From Prinsepia uniflora (Eukaryota; Streptophyta; Magnoliopsida; Rosales; Rosaceae), in the NCBI GenBank assembly GCA_032719365.1, contig CM064872.1, positions 45,430,252 through 45,494,251 of the forward strand: a stretch of DNA of 64,000 bases, given 5' to 3'. The translations under genes were made by a program, and so were the position numbers. The notes beneath the pieces are model-generated. The model ran no database searches and had not been told where the DNA came from. It saw nothing but the letters and a program-made list of their open reading frames with translations. Position 1 is the stretch's first letter, and every line of letters starts with the position of its first letter. Below are positions 23,396 to 36,665 of this stretch, one piece after another.

Positions 23396-25248
23396 GCTAG
23401 TCTCGTCTCGCCTAGACTTTAAATCAAGCGCTCCTAGGAGGCAACCTAGCCCTGGTTTGTTCCCTTTTTCGTATGGACGTTTTTCACCTTCCAACTAATG
23501 GTTTTGTCTTCCTTTCATGCTCAAAACATTGAGGACAATGTTTCATTTAGGTTTTGGGGGTATTGGACTTAAGTTTAGGGGTACACAATTCAGTTTATGT
23601 TTTGTTTTCCTTGCTGTTTTTTATTTTCTGCTCTTAATTCCTTACTGTTTTTTGTTCTGTTTTGTTTTCTTTGCTGTTTTTTGTTTTGTGATGCTATTTT
23701 TTATACCTATACAAGTTAATATGAATGTATAGAACATGAGAATTGCTTGTACTTACTAAGAATCGTTGCCATTGCCATTGAATTCACACTTGCACTTCAC
23801 AATACCATAATCAAATGATTAAGCAACCAAAACAATTGAATTTGAGCATACTTATAAAATTAGTGGAGACTACCATTGTGAGCTTTTTGAACTTGATTTC
23901 TTTTATTTCTGAGTGATCTACATGTTTCTACTCTCAAACACTCATCATTTTGTTCTTAATTGAATGATCTCTTTCTATTTACATTGATGTTTAAAGAACC
24001 ATATCTATTCGATGCTCTTGATTTAGTGTGTAATTGTTTATGAGATGTGATATAGCCTATGTGTGTTTTAGCTCCTAAAGGCCCTTCTTTTCCCCGTCCA
24101 AATTGCATGCTCCCTAAGCCCCTTTGAAGCCAAACACTTAGCCATTTTGTTCTTCACCTACAATATGACCTAACCAAGTTTTGAAACGTTCATAATGGCT
24201 ACACCCTATAATCTAAACTTGTGTCAAGGTTGCATCAAATGAGATTCATGGTGAGGAGGAAATATGTTGATGTTTTGTGCTACTCATACTCATGTGATGG
24301 AAGTATGTTTGAATGGAAAATATCGTTCGTTTATTTGTAAAGTGAGGAAGTTATTGCATGATCTTGGCTCAGCTCATCTATATAAAAAAAATTGTATCAA
24401 GTTCATTAGTGAAAAGAAAATAAAAGAAAAAAGAAAAAAAAAGAAAAAAGAAAAAAAAAGGAAAAGAAAAAAAAAAAGCAATGACCTTAGAGTTGAGTCA
24501 AGTGAGCCAAGTGAGCCAAGTACCTCAATTAGAGCATTTTTATGAGCTTAAGCATGGTTTCATCTAGACTCAAGGTCCGAGTCATGACTTCTCATGCCTT
24601 GATGCGGTTTAGGTTCTTTGAATTCCAACTTTTCTTTCTAAACCCACGAACCAAGCCCCATTACAACCCTTGAATGAAGACCTATTGATCTTTTGAATGG
24701 TTATATAAAGGATTAAGGTACGTATCTCTGTTCTTAAACTTCAATTCCTTTGTGAGATCATATTTTCAGATAAAGTGCTTTTCTTCATTGAAATCCTTAT
24801 GTGATTAACTTGATTTTCTTTACATAAACTCTTCACATATGCTTGTTGAGTGAAAACCTTAGGATTCTTGAGCATATTGAGTGATGCCTATTGAGGATTA
24901 GAGTCGAGACGAAATCTTTCTAGGGTGTTTAGATGACGTTGTTTTCTAGTTTGATCATTTGAGATGTTGGTATAAGCACTTAACACTTGAATTCATGGTT
25001 ATGGCATGTTTCTTGGTTTGTGTGTGTTTATTTTCTATTCTTGCTTCTTATTAACTTGTTGATGCATGACTTCTAGCATCCTTTGTGTTAAGTAAAACGT
25101 TTGTAGGTATCGTGCTACTATAACCCTCAAGAGACAAAACTCCTCCTACTAGGTGAACCTGGAGGTTTAAATGCTTATCTTAACTAGATCGAGTCTTTTA
25201 TTTTGCTGTTTTGCTAAGGGACTAACAAAAGATAGGTTTGGGGGTATT
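23396..25248 (+). other. F 3' untranslated region with PPT, no env seen
   Basis: Athila elements often carry an env-like frame here, but no reading frame above about 95 codons exists and none looks like a membrane glycoprotein. A long A/G run occupies 24410-24478. A polypurine tract (GGTTTGGGGGTATT, 25235-25248) directly precedes the 3' LTR. Confidence 0.7.
24410..24478 (+). repeat. Long purine (A/G) tract
   Basis: Almost 70 bases consist of A with interspersed G. It is a low-complexity purine run upstream of the true polypurine tract of F and may be a simple-sequence expansion. Confidence 0.85.
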
Positions 25249-26999
25249 TGATAAGTCACAAATTAAGCATCATTTCAACGTTATTTCTTATCCCTTTTAC
25301 TTATCTTTTGATTATAATCATTCAAACAATATGAGAAAATGATCTCTTTTGTGAAGTTTGTGCAGATTGCTTAGTTGAGGCTTAAATCATGTTTTGCAAT
25401 GAAATGTGATCTTTCCGAGGCTAAATCTTTAAGGACTCATCAAGGACTCATAAAGGGCCTCATCATCTCCCATTTACATGACCAAGATCCACCAAGACCC
25501 TAAAAGTCATGGCCTAGCCCCTAGAAGCCCACAAAATGTAGTTAAGGGTGTTTTAGGGGGTTTACTTGTGCATCTAGCAACTTTGGACGAATTTTCCTAC
25601 CTTTCTCAATGAGGAATGACATGGATTGACTTGGATAAGAAGACTTAATTATATTCCTAATCAAATCTTGAAGTTAAAGAGGCAAGAAATAAGGAAAAGG
25701 AAGTTTCTTGGAAATTAAGAAACCATCTTGTACATGGCTAGGGTTAATTAACTTCCCTAGCCGCAAGAAGGACACAAAAAAGGGCTAACTATGGTTTTTC
25801 ACAAAAACAAGGAGTTTTCCTCCTTGTTTTGGGGCTGTTTTCGCTTTTCTTTGAAGGAGATGTTAGGGCAGGTGTTTGGGGTTATAAATAGATGTTTTCT
25901 CATTGTTTTTGGATGTCCAATTTACCTCCTAAGGTCCCAAAACTCTGCAAAAATTTCTGCTCAAAGTTTATACACAAGTAGCCGCAATTTACGCTTTTGT
26001 TCATGCTTTTGGATTCAAGTCTTGCATCTTCTTTGTGACGTGAAGCTTGGGAGAAGAAGAAGTGTTTGTGCCACTTATCTCACACATCATTCATCTTAGT
26101 ATTTGTATTTCTTAATCCCTAACCTCTTTAAGTTTTTTATGCATTCAGCTATGTTGTTTGTTAACTTAGTTATGTGTGATTAGTTTCCTTTAGGATTAGG
26201 GCTGTTTGAAGCCCTAGCCATGTTAGTTTATAATTAGATTTCTGGTTGTTGATTATGGTTGTTATGTATGCCTGGATTTGTTGGATTACTATGCTTCATG
26301 AACTCAATTTATGCTTGTAAGTTTGATCACCTTATCTGCGTATAATTGTTGATGTCATTGCTTGACTGATCACCTTGATGTTTGTGTTCACCCTGCAATT
26401 TGTAGCATCACGTTTAAGAGGAGGAATCTTATTCGTAATCTAAACTCATGACTCCCTAGGATTGCACATCACTTTACTAGGGATAGTGTAGTGTCATTAA
26501 ATCTTCTTTATGTTTCATGCATTATCACGCCCCATCGCTAATAGTTGTTTAAGGGCGGGTACATCACGCTTAAACATGCAATCTAAGAGAAGATAAATGT
26601 GTAGGGTGAGCCTTAGTCGAACCCTTGCATGGGCACTTAATTCAGATACATACATAATTAATCTAATCAACGAAATCTAAGGAGAACTATAATTGGTAAA
26701 GGTGGATAACATATCCTAATTCTTCCTAATCATCCAATCAACTTTCAAATCAAGTTTTTCATCATTTTGCACTTGTTTTCATCATTTAATTTCGTTCTAA
26801 TCATCACTCAAAACCCCCCAACGTTTTTGTACTTTTTCTCAAGTTGTTTCATTGCAAACTAAGTGGATTCACGTTGAACAAGTCCTCGAGGGATCAACCT
26901 TTGCAAACCTATTATACTCGTCATACGATTTTGTGCACTTGCAAAGTATTACATTAGGAGTTATCGTCCATAATTTCTTGGTTGATAAATCTTCTATCA
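25249..26999 (+). mobile_element. F 3' LTR (1751 bp)
   Basis: It starts TGATAAGTCAC and ends CTTCTATCA. Relative to the 5' LTR it lacks about 120 bp between GCAA and CAAGAAGGACAC; short CAA matches at the break suggest deletion by microhomology. Confidence 0.9.
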
Positions 27000-27004
27000 G
27001 TCAT

Positions 27005-30000
27005 ATTGTATACACTCGACTACGTCGAGCGAAATTGATGACACAATTCGAGTTAAAACAATTCTATCCTTTACGCTGACCAATTTTCCTGACACACTCA
27101 GCTTGATGGTTCCTCTCAATCACTAATACATCCTGACATTTGCTCCCACTGGAAGTCATCAAGTCTCACTCGCCAATCCACGCTAACACTACTAGCCAAT
27201 TTGTCACCACTAAGCTCTACCACCTTAGTAAAGCTCCCATCATCAACCAATCAGTGGCATCACCTCGTACCACAACTTCATCAATGTAGCATAAGATCAA
27301 CAACAGGGTCTCACCTTGCAGGGCAAGTTCAATCCTGCGACATATATCTATCTCAGCGTCAACAACTGTTAACTCCCTCAATGATCCATGACTCTGGTAA
27401 GAGTCACAGAGTAGTAACTTCACGCGAAGCAACCTGTGGTTACACTAACCACCAATTCCCTCATCCTAAGTATACGTATACCGTCATCTCACTCAATCAG
27501 GTTGTGTAACTGGAACACATTAAACACCTGCCTAGCAGTGATCACACATCTCAACACTAGGGTTTCACTAGCCATCCATGGCTAAGAGCACCTGCTCATA
27601 CAATCACTGAACCTAACAAGATCACTCTAGCCTAATCCGTAATATCCAATGTCCAGTCCACGATCACAACCAATCCAATGATATCGAAACTAAGTCGATT
27701 ACTAACACGTTCATCCACATACCCTTGGTACCTCCCATACATCACCACGCTCCATCACACAATGTACAGGGTACGTAAATCCATCCATCATCCAGCCTAC
27801 AACATACCTCGTAACTAATCACGCCTCAATTATAGGGTCCATCTGTCCAGCCCAACACAAGGCAAACCAAATACTCCAACCCATCACCTATCATGAGTCC
27901 ATGGTCATTCGACCAACATCACAAAGTCTACTCCCAATCACGTCATCCAAAATGTACCAATCCAAGCACGCCCACCAAGGCATACCCATTCATGCCAAAT
28001 GAGCATCCAATCTCACTTACGTCTACCGAGATGCACCAACTCCGAACCTATCGTATACTCGCTCACTCGATTACCATATCATATTCGATTAACTCCGAAA
28101 GGAAGCCAATCCCATCATTCCCATATCCAAGACTGACCAATTCGACCCTGTCGGATATCCCCTCATTCCATTAATATATCACACGGGATTAACCTCGAAA
28201 AAAAGTCAGTTCCGACATCTCCATATCCAATATCCAAGTAAGATCAATAAGCCCTCCACCTACCTGGATCAACAAAGTCACGATCCAGATCCATCGCTAC
28301 CGTCACCAGATCATTAACGTCATGATCCCAGATCATGAACGTCACATCATCCGTTCATCCACATCGCGATCCAGATCCACATCACTATTCCGATCATAAA
28401 CGTCACGATCCTAGATCATCACAACATTCCATATCCTCAACATCACGATCCTGATCCACCTAGGATCCACACATACTCTCACTCAGCTAGCTATCAGGAT
28501 TCAGGTCATAGGGTCTTACACCCTCATTGAATTTGCAGACTATCGCATCGTTCCATAACTACTTCACATCTCATCACTCAGTCAAAGACGAAACATGTCT
28601 ATAATGTGGGTTCTCTCCAATTACCTCTTACCGATCCTTGTCATCCCACCTAGGGAAATCAAGGATGATCCAAGACGATGGCATCAAATTTCATCCCACG
28701 TGAGTGCAAGCACAAGACCACTGCACACCACTGCACACACCACACCATGTAACCCAAAATTGTCTGCCACCAAGCAGAGAATGAGAAATTTCATTCACCT
28801 AATTTCCAAATACTCAACTCCTCCCGATGACCCAAAACAAATCATGGGTCCACCCACCAATACACGCTCAACGTACTGGTGACAATAACATTATCTGCCA
28901 GGGGCAGAAAATTAGAAGTCACCCCTAATGACTTCAGAATACCTATCACCAATGTGGAATCAAGCCCTTCACATCGTATCAATCACAACTTCTATTGGTT
29001 ATGAAGTTCCAACCATATTGGAACCAACTCACTCGGACACCGACCACGTGTCCGCAATCAAACTACCATCCAGACCTCATGTCTGTTTATACCGTTTATG
29101 AACATCCAAAAGGATGTAATTCATTACTATCTTGTTCTCACATCCCAACCTTTACAGGTTCAACTCTCGGTTTTCCATGTTATACACAATCACATATGTT
29201 TCGGAGTTGACGACAACTCCCCGAATCCACTAATTTCCATGACGTCCCCTGCGTCATCCAAAACTCCTCGTGTCTCATTCATACCCTTTGATCCATCACT
29301 TAGTCATCCCATACCTGTTGGGACTTAACCCAACACATCTCAACTCCCTACTGGATCTCATCCAGTCCAACACTCACCTACTGTCGAATCTCAGATATCG
29401 AACGCATGTCCATCATGATGGAGTCACATCCTAACTCGTGGCCCATCGTCATCACAATCACCGGTACAGGGTGATTGAATCAGAAAACCCTGAGTTGTTA
29501 CTCATACCGAGCAACAACCCCATACCTCTGCTCAGGTTAGAGGAACTCTGTCTCTCTCGTACCCCACAACTATGGGTACAATCACCTGACAAACCATACA
29601 AGAAAAGAAACCGTTCCCTGAACATCTCCGATTCCCAACAACCACGAATACATCCACCCTGATGGTAGTGCCTGCCACTCACTCGTGCAGACCCAACCAC
29701 CATACATCACTATCGAGACTCCGGACCCAACCGAAATCAACCGCTCATACCTACTACCATGTATCCCCGCTCTGGGATTTCATCGACGAGCACCACACCC
29801 TGGTAACCTGTCCAACCAGTCTCTAACCAATCGTTAGCTAATATCAACTCGACTCAACCAGTGTGATCCACCAGGTCATCCCCGGCCTTAGCCGTTCTCT
29901 ACGGCACAATTGCAATCTACCAGTCACAATCTGCGGTTTTACCTGACAGACAACCTAAATTTCAAAAAGTCGTCCAATCCACAACAACTACGAACTCACA

Positions 30001-30572
30001 ATTTCAGTTCATCAATCAAAACTAAGGTTCACCTTCCAGACTATCCATCATAACTTAGGGTTCCACAATCACTCCCTAGGGTTCCTCTGAACCCAACTGC
30101 CAATTACAGTATATTCCGCAATCTGACCGACCCCACGGTCGTGACATCGTATAGACGTCAAATCCAATTCTACCATCAACTCAACTGGGGTTCCATCACT
30201 AAGGTCTTCAACTAACTCTGATATACTCACATTCTCCACACCAGCAATCACCACTAAGGTCCACGTTTCCAAGTCATCACTCAATTGGGGTTCACCGAAC
30301 CCAAATACGCCCAGCAGCATAACCCTCTAATATCACATGACCAAACCGACGGTCCCACATTACCAGTTCATCACATACAACCCCACTTGGGTCGAATCAC
30401 ACTAACGCACGGTGTATCGGGCCAATCATACTCTATCTACTATTCATGATTCATTCTCACTAACTATCAATCTGATATCCTAACTATCTGGTTGATAACG
30501 AACTGCAGCCCAAAGAGACATCACACCCTCGACCTACGCGCACAAAAAGAGCAAACCTGCTCTGATACCACT
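27005..30572 (-). mobile_element. A internal domain, main part, non-coding
   Basis: No frame resembles gag or pol. On the minus strand, starting from the primer site, the order of recognisable blocks is the same as in D and L1, for example GTTGGG-TAAGTCCCAAC (here near 29320-29335, in D near 41141-41157). Region 28265-28480 contains loosely repeated AACGTCACGATCC and GATCCAGATC-like units. I infer a conserved non-coding LARD interior. Confidence 0.72.
30559..30570 (-). other. A primer binding site, initiator-Met tRNA type
   Basis: Plus strand GCTCTGATACCA is the complement of TGGTATCAGAGC, identical to the sites in L1 and D. It lies 2 bp inside the 5' LTR that starts at 30573. Confidence 0.88.
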
Positions 30573-31234
30573 TCACAAGACCCATCTCAATCCCCCCGGG
30601 ATTGCCGTGGGATGTGTCATGCTACCGTCTCACACGAAGTGTTAGCAAACCTGCAAGAGGCTGTGCGTGAAGCCCACGCGCGGTGAACAGTGTCGTCGTC
30701 TTCCTCTGGTGAACCGGGTTCACTGGTTCGAACCGGTTCAGCCGAACTGCTGAACCAACCCGGCTGGTTCTCAACCGTTCCTCAACCATTTTCAGTGATT
30801 TCAATTCCCACAAGTTCGTATAATTGCCTAGGTTCGATTTCTAACTTCAAAATCAAGAAATGAGATCAAAATTTCACCTGTTGGAGAAGGAACAGTGGAT
30901 GGCTACCTGCAACTGTGTTCCGCCATTGATCCGGCCTCCTATGTAACGACCTGAACCTTCATTATTATTATTTTATTGTGAAATGACTATTTTGCCCGTG
31001 ATGGGGGGAAACTTTGACTTTTTACCCAAAAATAATTAAGACTTTGACCCATGACCGTGACGTAGATCGGGATGTCACGAATCAGTACACAGGTGGCACG
31101 TCGAAATCAGACTTTGTATGAAAAAGTTATGGTCACGGAAGCGATTTTAGCGAAACTTACCAACCGAGAACAAACATAAAATAATATTCAAATATTCAAA
31201 TCTATGCAAATCCCTAGAATCAATCTGAGTCGTC

Positions 31235-31260
31235 GGATGAGTGACAAATGTCACTCATCC
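31235..31260. repeat. Conserved palindrome in E
   Basis: Perfect 12-bp arms GGATGAGTGACA and TGTCACTCATCC surround an AA centre. The centre differs between copies (CT, AG, AA) while the arms are kept. Confidence 0.9.
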
Positions 31261-32138
31261 TAGTGGTTACTATTCCAATAAAGCTGGGCCAATGCCTATT
31301 GGTCATTTTAAAATATTATATTTTCCCTCATTAAACCCCAGCCCTCCATTTCCTGCCCAAATTAATCTGGGTCGTCTATTTTTCCCCTCTCTTTTCCTTT
31401 TATTTGCACGGCTACATCTCTCTCTCACCCTCATATATTTTCTAACCGTGAACAACACACACACCCGGTTGCACTCTGCACAAACACCCAGCCGACCAGC
31501 CACCACTCCTGCCACCAGATCACACATCGTCCTCACCACCTCCATCTCCACCATTAACCACCGCCCCTACCCTTCTCCCTTTGTCTGTAAACCCAGAAAA
31601 ACCTCACAAACTCGAGACGGGTTCTTAGATTTCAGGAAACCCAAACTGCACCACCCCAGCTCCACGACTCGAACCAGGACCAAGCTAAGACCGTTAGGAC
31701 CCCAGGAGAACGAAGAGATAACCGACACGACCTACGGCGGCGACACAGCGGAGGTAAGCCGTGAAATTCGAGAGGTCCAGTTTTTCCTAAGTTTTCGAAT
31801 GAGCTCTTTTAACGTCTGTGTTTTGATTCTCTTTGTTGGGACACGTTCTAGGAGCAGTGACGAGTCGAAGCGAGCTGGTTTTGACGGTGCAAAACGGACG
31901 GGAGTGCCGAAGAAGACGACCGGAGCAGAGTCGTGAGTTTCTTTGTGTTCCAGGTATAGATCTCGTCCTTGTTTTCCATTTTTGAGGTCACAAATCTGTA
32001 GAACAGACTTAGACGATCCTCTAGGAACAAACCCTATCGAAAATGGTGGCTTGAAACGGATTCTGGAAACGGGTCAAGCCGCGGGTCGACGACGACCTGA
32101 TTTTAGGGTTTCGGGTTGACCCGGTTACTGTATAGTGA

Positions 32139-32283
32139 TGACGTCATCATGTTGACGTCAGAAGTGACATCATGATAATGTCATCATGTTAGAAAATTTC
32201 ATACCAGGGACCAACCAGATAGTGACACGTGTCCTCTGACAAGTGTCAGAGATGACATCATGCTGACGTCAACAGTGACGTCA
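32139..32283. promoter_or_regulatory. Cluster of TGACGTCA and ACACGTGT sites in E
   Basis: Exact TGACGTCA palindromes lie at 32139, 32153, 32264 and 32276. TGACATCA variants lie at 32165 and 32253, and the palindrome GACACGTGTC at 32224-32233. Such ACGT-core sites are classic targets of plant bZIP factors; whether these are bound is inference. They sit in E about 1.2 kb from its LTR start, after the leader-like part. Confidence 0.55.
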
Positions 32284-34575
32284 TGTTGACGGCAGCAATC
32301 ACTATAGTAGCATTGATCACGCGTTGACCAGGCGCGTGTGAACAGTAATTTAGGATCGGTACCATTTTCAAGGTTTCGACGATACGAATCCAATGACGCT
32401 GGTTTCGTCTCGATCGGAGATCGTTATGAAGGTCAAAATGGAGTTTGAAGCCTCTGGATTAGTGCCCGGGCTACGTTTTGGGGATGAATCTATTTTAGGG
32501 TTTTATTATTAAACTAGTAGGGTCCTTTAGTGACTCTTAGACATGTTAATACAAGTTTAGGCGGTCGTTGAGCAGCGAGGACAGTGTGTGAGTGTGCTAT
32601 TTTATTTTCTAAAAGGATTGCATGCATAAACTGTTTTACTATTCCATGTTATGATTTAGATGGGACTATTATGGGTACTATATGGGGATGCTTATTACAT
32701 ATCATGATGTTTTAGGCATGAGACCCGTCTGGATTATATATGGAATGTTTTTCAGGGATGTCCGGGGGACACAGGGTAACTATACTATTATTGTGTTGTA
32801 CTTTCCTACCTTTCTATCTTGTCTCCTCCAGGGAGGGTCGTTGGCCTGGGTGGACCTTGGAGTAGTCACGGGGCACTGACTGAGAGGAGTTGACTCCCGT
32901 TGGGTTGCTTACTCTCACGAAGGCATGTTTAGTATACCTCGGGCAGTGACTAGGATACCGGGCACTGGTGGACCTAGGGAGTTCTCGGGCTTGAGACCCT
33001 AAGTGGCAACGCGTAGCCGTAGACTCATGACATCATTATTAGGCATCGGGGATGCCGGGGTTGGGTTTTAAAGTTCACTAGTATGTTGGGTTTTCCCTTT
33101 TCGATTATTATATGATTCTATAATTATGATACTATGTTTACTTCAATGCATGCAAGATTTGGAAAACGGAAGGGTAAAACCTTATGATTTACTTTATTAT
33201 TAAATTAATTTATAAACTGTTTATTTTCGGCCCACTCACTCTTTAATGTTTTACTGACCCCTCTAGGCCGTGACACGGAATTAGAGGAGGATCTGGAGGA
33301 CGAGGCTTAGTCTAGTTCGTTGTGCACCTGTACACCCCAAGTGGGTAGGTTGAGCATTAAATAATGTAACCTGACTATTGTGTTCATGTTTTGTATTGAA
33401 CTATCCCTGGTCTGACAGCTTATTACTCTAAACTATGATATTTGAACGTTATTTGTTTAATTTCAAGTATTTTTATTACAAGTAAGGGTACTTTTGGTAT
33501 GTTTGGAGTCGTTGTCAAACAAGAGAGGGACACGTCCCCGGGTGGTCCCAGTGGGATTGGGACGAGTCCTGTCAGCCTCAGTGTCCCATTCTTGGTCCTT
33601 CAGTCTCGTAATAACTTAAGGGACAAGTTCCAATCAATGAAAATCCCTGAAACTCCCTGAATCTCGATGTCCAAAAATTGAAATCACCAGCCTACTGAAT
33701 CGGGTTTTCAGCCACTGTCCACGGTGATCAACGCCGTGACCACCACTCGACTCGTCTCAAGTTCCTCTCCAATATTCCTTCACAGTCTAGCAACAATGGG
33801 TGGGGTTTGGAGGGGTTATGGCTGGTGTGTGTTCAGGTGTTTGGAAGAATGTAACGACCCGTCCCAGAAATTAAAGTTAAGATAGTGATTAAGATGGGAT
33901 TAGTGAGCTTAATCAGTGGTTAGTTGGTCTCGTTGGGGTCGTTAGGGGAGAATGACGATTATGCCCCTGGTTCGGGCAAAAAGTTGACTTTTAGTTCGGG
34001 TGGTCCAATGGACTTTGACTAGTGACCAAGACGTAGGTTACGACGTCACGAATCCTTAGGCAGGTGGTGTAACGACCCATCCCGAATTCCGGGATGAGAT
34101 TAGTCACTAATCTTGATTAGTGAGGTTGAACGGTGGTTAGTAGGGCGGAATCGGACAAAATGTGCAAAATGACCGTTTTGCCCCTGGTCGTGGGCAAAAT
34201 GTTGACTTTTTGATCGGGCTGTCAAACGGACTTTGATCGATGACCGTGACATAGTTCGGGACGTCACGAGTTCATAGACAAGTGGCACGTTCGATTCCGA
34301 CATTCGAGGAGAAAGTTATGATGTTCGGAAGTTGAGGAGCATTTTGGTAATTTTGGTCAATTAGGGTCAAATGTTGACTTTTTGACCGGGAGGTCCGATG
34401 GACGAGGGCCAAGGACCGTTACGTAGGTATCGTCGATACGAATCCAATGACAGGCGGCATGCCGAAATCGGAGATTCGACGACGAAGTTATGGTCAAGGA
34501 AACGAATTAACGAACCGAGGCTTCGATTAAAATAATAATATAATAATGAATAGTAATTGATGACTGTGCACATCT

Positions 34576-34601
34576 GGATGAGTGACAAGTGTCACCCATC
34601 C
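34576..34601. repeat. Conserved palindrome in C
   Basis: Arms GGATGAGTGACA and TGTCACCCATCC surround AG, with one mismatch. It lies about 0.5 kb from the LTR start, just before a CT-rich leader-like stretch. Confidence 0.88.
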
Positions 34602-36086
34602 CTTGTTTCCAGCTCCTTGTTTCCCTCCAAACACCATCATTACAACATCATCATTCCTCCTTCATCATTTTCCTTCCTTTTCTTTGTATTTTCTTTCAAA
34701 CCGTGCACAAATTAGGGGGGGGGGGGGAATGAACTGGGAGAATTGGCTCCCTTCCTCTGCCGTTATTGAGAGAAAAATTAGTGATTGAAGGATTGAGATA
34801 CCAAGGGAAACACGAGGGGTTGAGTGTGCTGAATTCTGGGTTTCGGATTTTAGAAATTTTGGGGGGAAAATTCAAATACCGGGAATTGGGCCGTGAGGAT
34901 CGAAATTGAGCTCACTTCGAGCTTCCTGGGATCACAATGATCAGAATCGTCGAAAGAGCGAAGGAAATTGGCAACGTATTGGCTCTGAACATACTTGGTG
35001 ACAGAGGAGGAAATTCGAGGTTGAGTCGAGGAATTGGAGGCTTTGATTGACGAAATTGAACTGGGGATTATGTTCCTGAGGATCCCACGATGCTTCTGGA
35101 AGGATCAATTGAAGGAAAACGTTGGAGATTGATGAAGTTCCATTATTGCACAGTGTACGGCTATCGAGTATGAGTCGTGGAGTTTGAGGCTTCGATTGAT
35201 GCAATTGAGATGGGGAAAGAGTTTACCTATGTCATTTGAAGCTTCTGCTTGCATCAATTGAAGGAAACCGTTTGATATCGACGACTTTCGAAGATGAACA
35301 GTGTTCGAGAGTTCTTCGATGTTCATCTTCGAGTCGTGTGATTTGAGGTAGGTTTTGGTGAATTTATTGTTACAGAACTTAAATTGAACTTAAAACGAAG
35401 CTAATTGAATTATCAATTGATGTAATTAAGGCCGAATTGATAGGATTGGAACCGGGTCGTCTCGCGGGCAAATTGGACCCGTTTACCAGACATACGGGTT
35501 AGGACGATGCACTGTAGCAGGCGCGTGGGTTTCACGCGCAGCCACTCACGGCGGCGCGTGGGCACAAATCTCAAGGTGAGGTCAACATGACTTCTGTCCT
35601 ATTTAATGTAACGAACATTTTGGAATTGGTTTCGTGTCGATCGGACACCGTCTCGATATTGTTCGGGATGTCCGAAGGTTTTAAATTAAGTTTAAAAATA
35701 GTTAAAAATTCGGGAAAATTACGGGACTTTGATAAGATGTTAATGTGGAGGTTAGTAACCCTCTAATCTAATTTGGACAGGATTGGGAGTCCCGATGATA
35801 GTGGTGAGGCCCGAGAGGGTCTATGGCACGCGTATCGAGGCATACCGTTAAAACGGTTTGTGAGTGGACTTTGGTTTTATAAATTCTATGCATGCTTAAC
35901 TATTTTATATGGATTATGATTGTTATTGTATGATGTTGATTTGGATGTTGGTAAATTATACGATTTCACGTATTTCGAGGCGATTTACGTGCTTGCACGT
36001 AAATCGAGGTTTTTCCGGTTTTGCACGGATTTTCCATGTTTATGGACTTGGGTATAATATGATGAAATGGTTTTGAAATTGGAATG

Positions 36087-36440
36087 ATGAACTCGGGCTT
36101 GAGGCCCAATTATTTTGGAAACCTCAGACTCGGAGTCCATTTGAGCTAATGAAATCGGGTCGGGCGCCCAGTTGCTTTATGAAATTGGGTCAAGGGCCCA
36201 GTTGTTTATGAAATCGGGCTAAGACCCATTCGAGTGATGTTATCGGGCCAGGGGCCCAGTTGATTTACGAAATCGGGCCGTGGGCCCAGTGGTTTACAAA
36301 ATCGGGCATGGGGCCCAGTTGGGTTATAAATGTGATTTCGGGTCGGGGACCCTATGTTAATAAATATGATTTCGGGTCAGGGACCCTACATGGAATTGTG
36401 ATATTTTATGGAGATTTCGGGCAAGGGCCCATTGTAATGT
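36087..36440 (+). repeat. Hairpin repeat array, GGGC/GGGTC type, in C
   Basis: About eleven units spaced roughly 25-35 bp apart have inverted-repeat cores. Examples are GGGCTTGAGGCCC, GACTCGGAGTC, GGGTCAAGGGCCC, GGGCCAGGGGCCC, GGGCCGTGGGCCC, GGGTCGGGGACCC, GGGTCAGGGACCC and GGGCAAGGGCCC. Stems are mostly 4-5 bp with 3-5 nt loops, and stem bases change in pairs. More units follow after the D insertion, at 46858-47010. Confidence 0.85.
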
Positions 36441-36665
36441 TGTGAAATGATTTAATAAAACTGTTTTCCATATACCATCTGTGTAACGACCCATCCCGGA
36501 ATTCGGGATTTGATTTGCAACTAATCGTGATTAGCAGGTTTAATCAGTGATTAGTTGGGGGGGGGGGGAATTGGACGAACGTGGCAAAATGACCGTTTTA
36601 CCCCTGGTCGTGGGTAAAACGTTCACTTTTAATTCGGGCGGTCAAATGGACTTTGACCGATGACC

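Larger units (their letters stand above)
14283..26999 (+). mobile_element. F, Athila-type Ty3/gypsy retrotransposon, TSD GTCAT
   Basis: F is flanked by GTCAT (14278-14282 and 27000-27004), with LTRs 14283-16158 and 25249-26999. It is primed by an Asp-tRNA-type site (16165-16182). Order inside is gag with a zinc knuckle, aspartic protease, reverse transcriptase, RNase H, then integrase, the Ty3/gypsy order. The gag fold, the primer type and the LFPGKLRSRWSGPF motif after the integrase core point to the Athila lineage. Several frameshifts and stops, plus solo LTR G in pol, make it non-functional. No env-like frame is seen after pol. Confidence 0.9.
30942..33574 (+). mobile_element. E, solo LTR (2633 bp) in A 5' LTR
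   Basis: It begins TGTAACGACCTG and ends GAGTCCTGTCA. GCCTC occurs at 30934-30938 and 33575-33579, a likely 5-bp duplication with three extra bases (CTA) at the left junction. It contains the palindrome (31235-31260) and an unusual cluster of TGACGTCA sites (32139-32283). The 231-codon open frame at 31241-31936 covers a proline-, serine- and threonine-rich low-complexity leader and resembles no protein. Confidence 0.82.

Noticed and set aside
23517..24545. Possible env-like gene of F
   Set aside because: Frames are short (71 and 93 codons); one ends in a lysine run encoded by the purine tract. No signal peptide plus transmembrane layout was found.
31241..31936. 231-codon open frame in E
   Set aside because: It covers a low-complexity leader-like segment rich in Ser, Thr and Pro, starts inside the palindrome, and shows no family resemblance.
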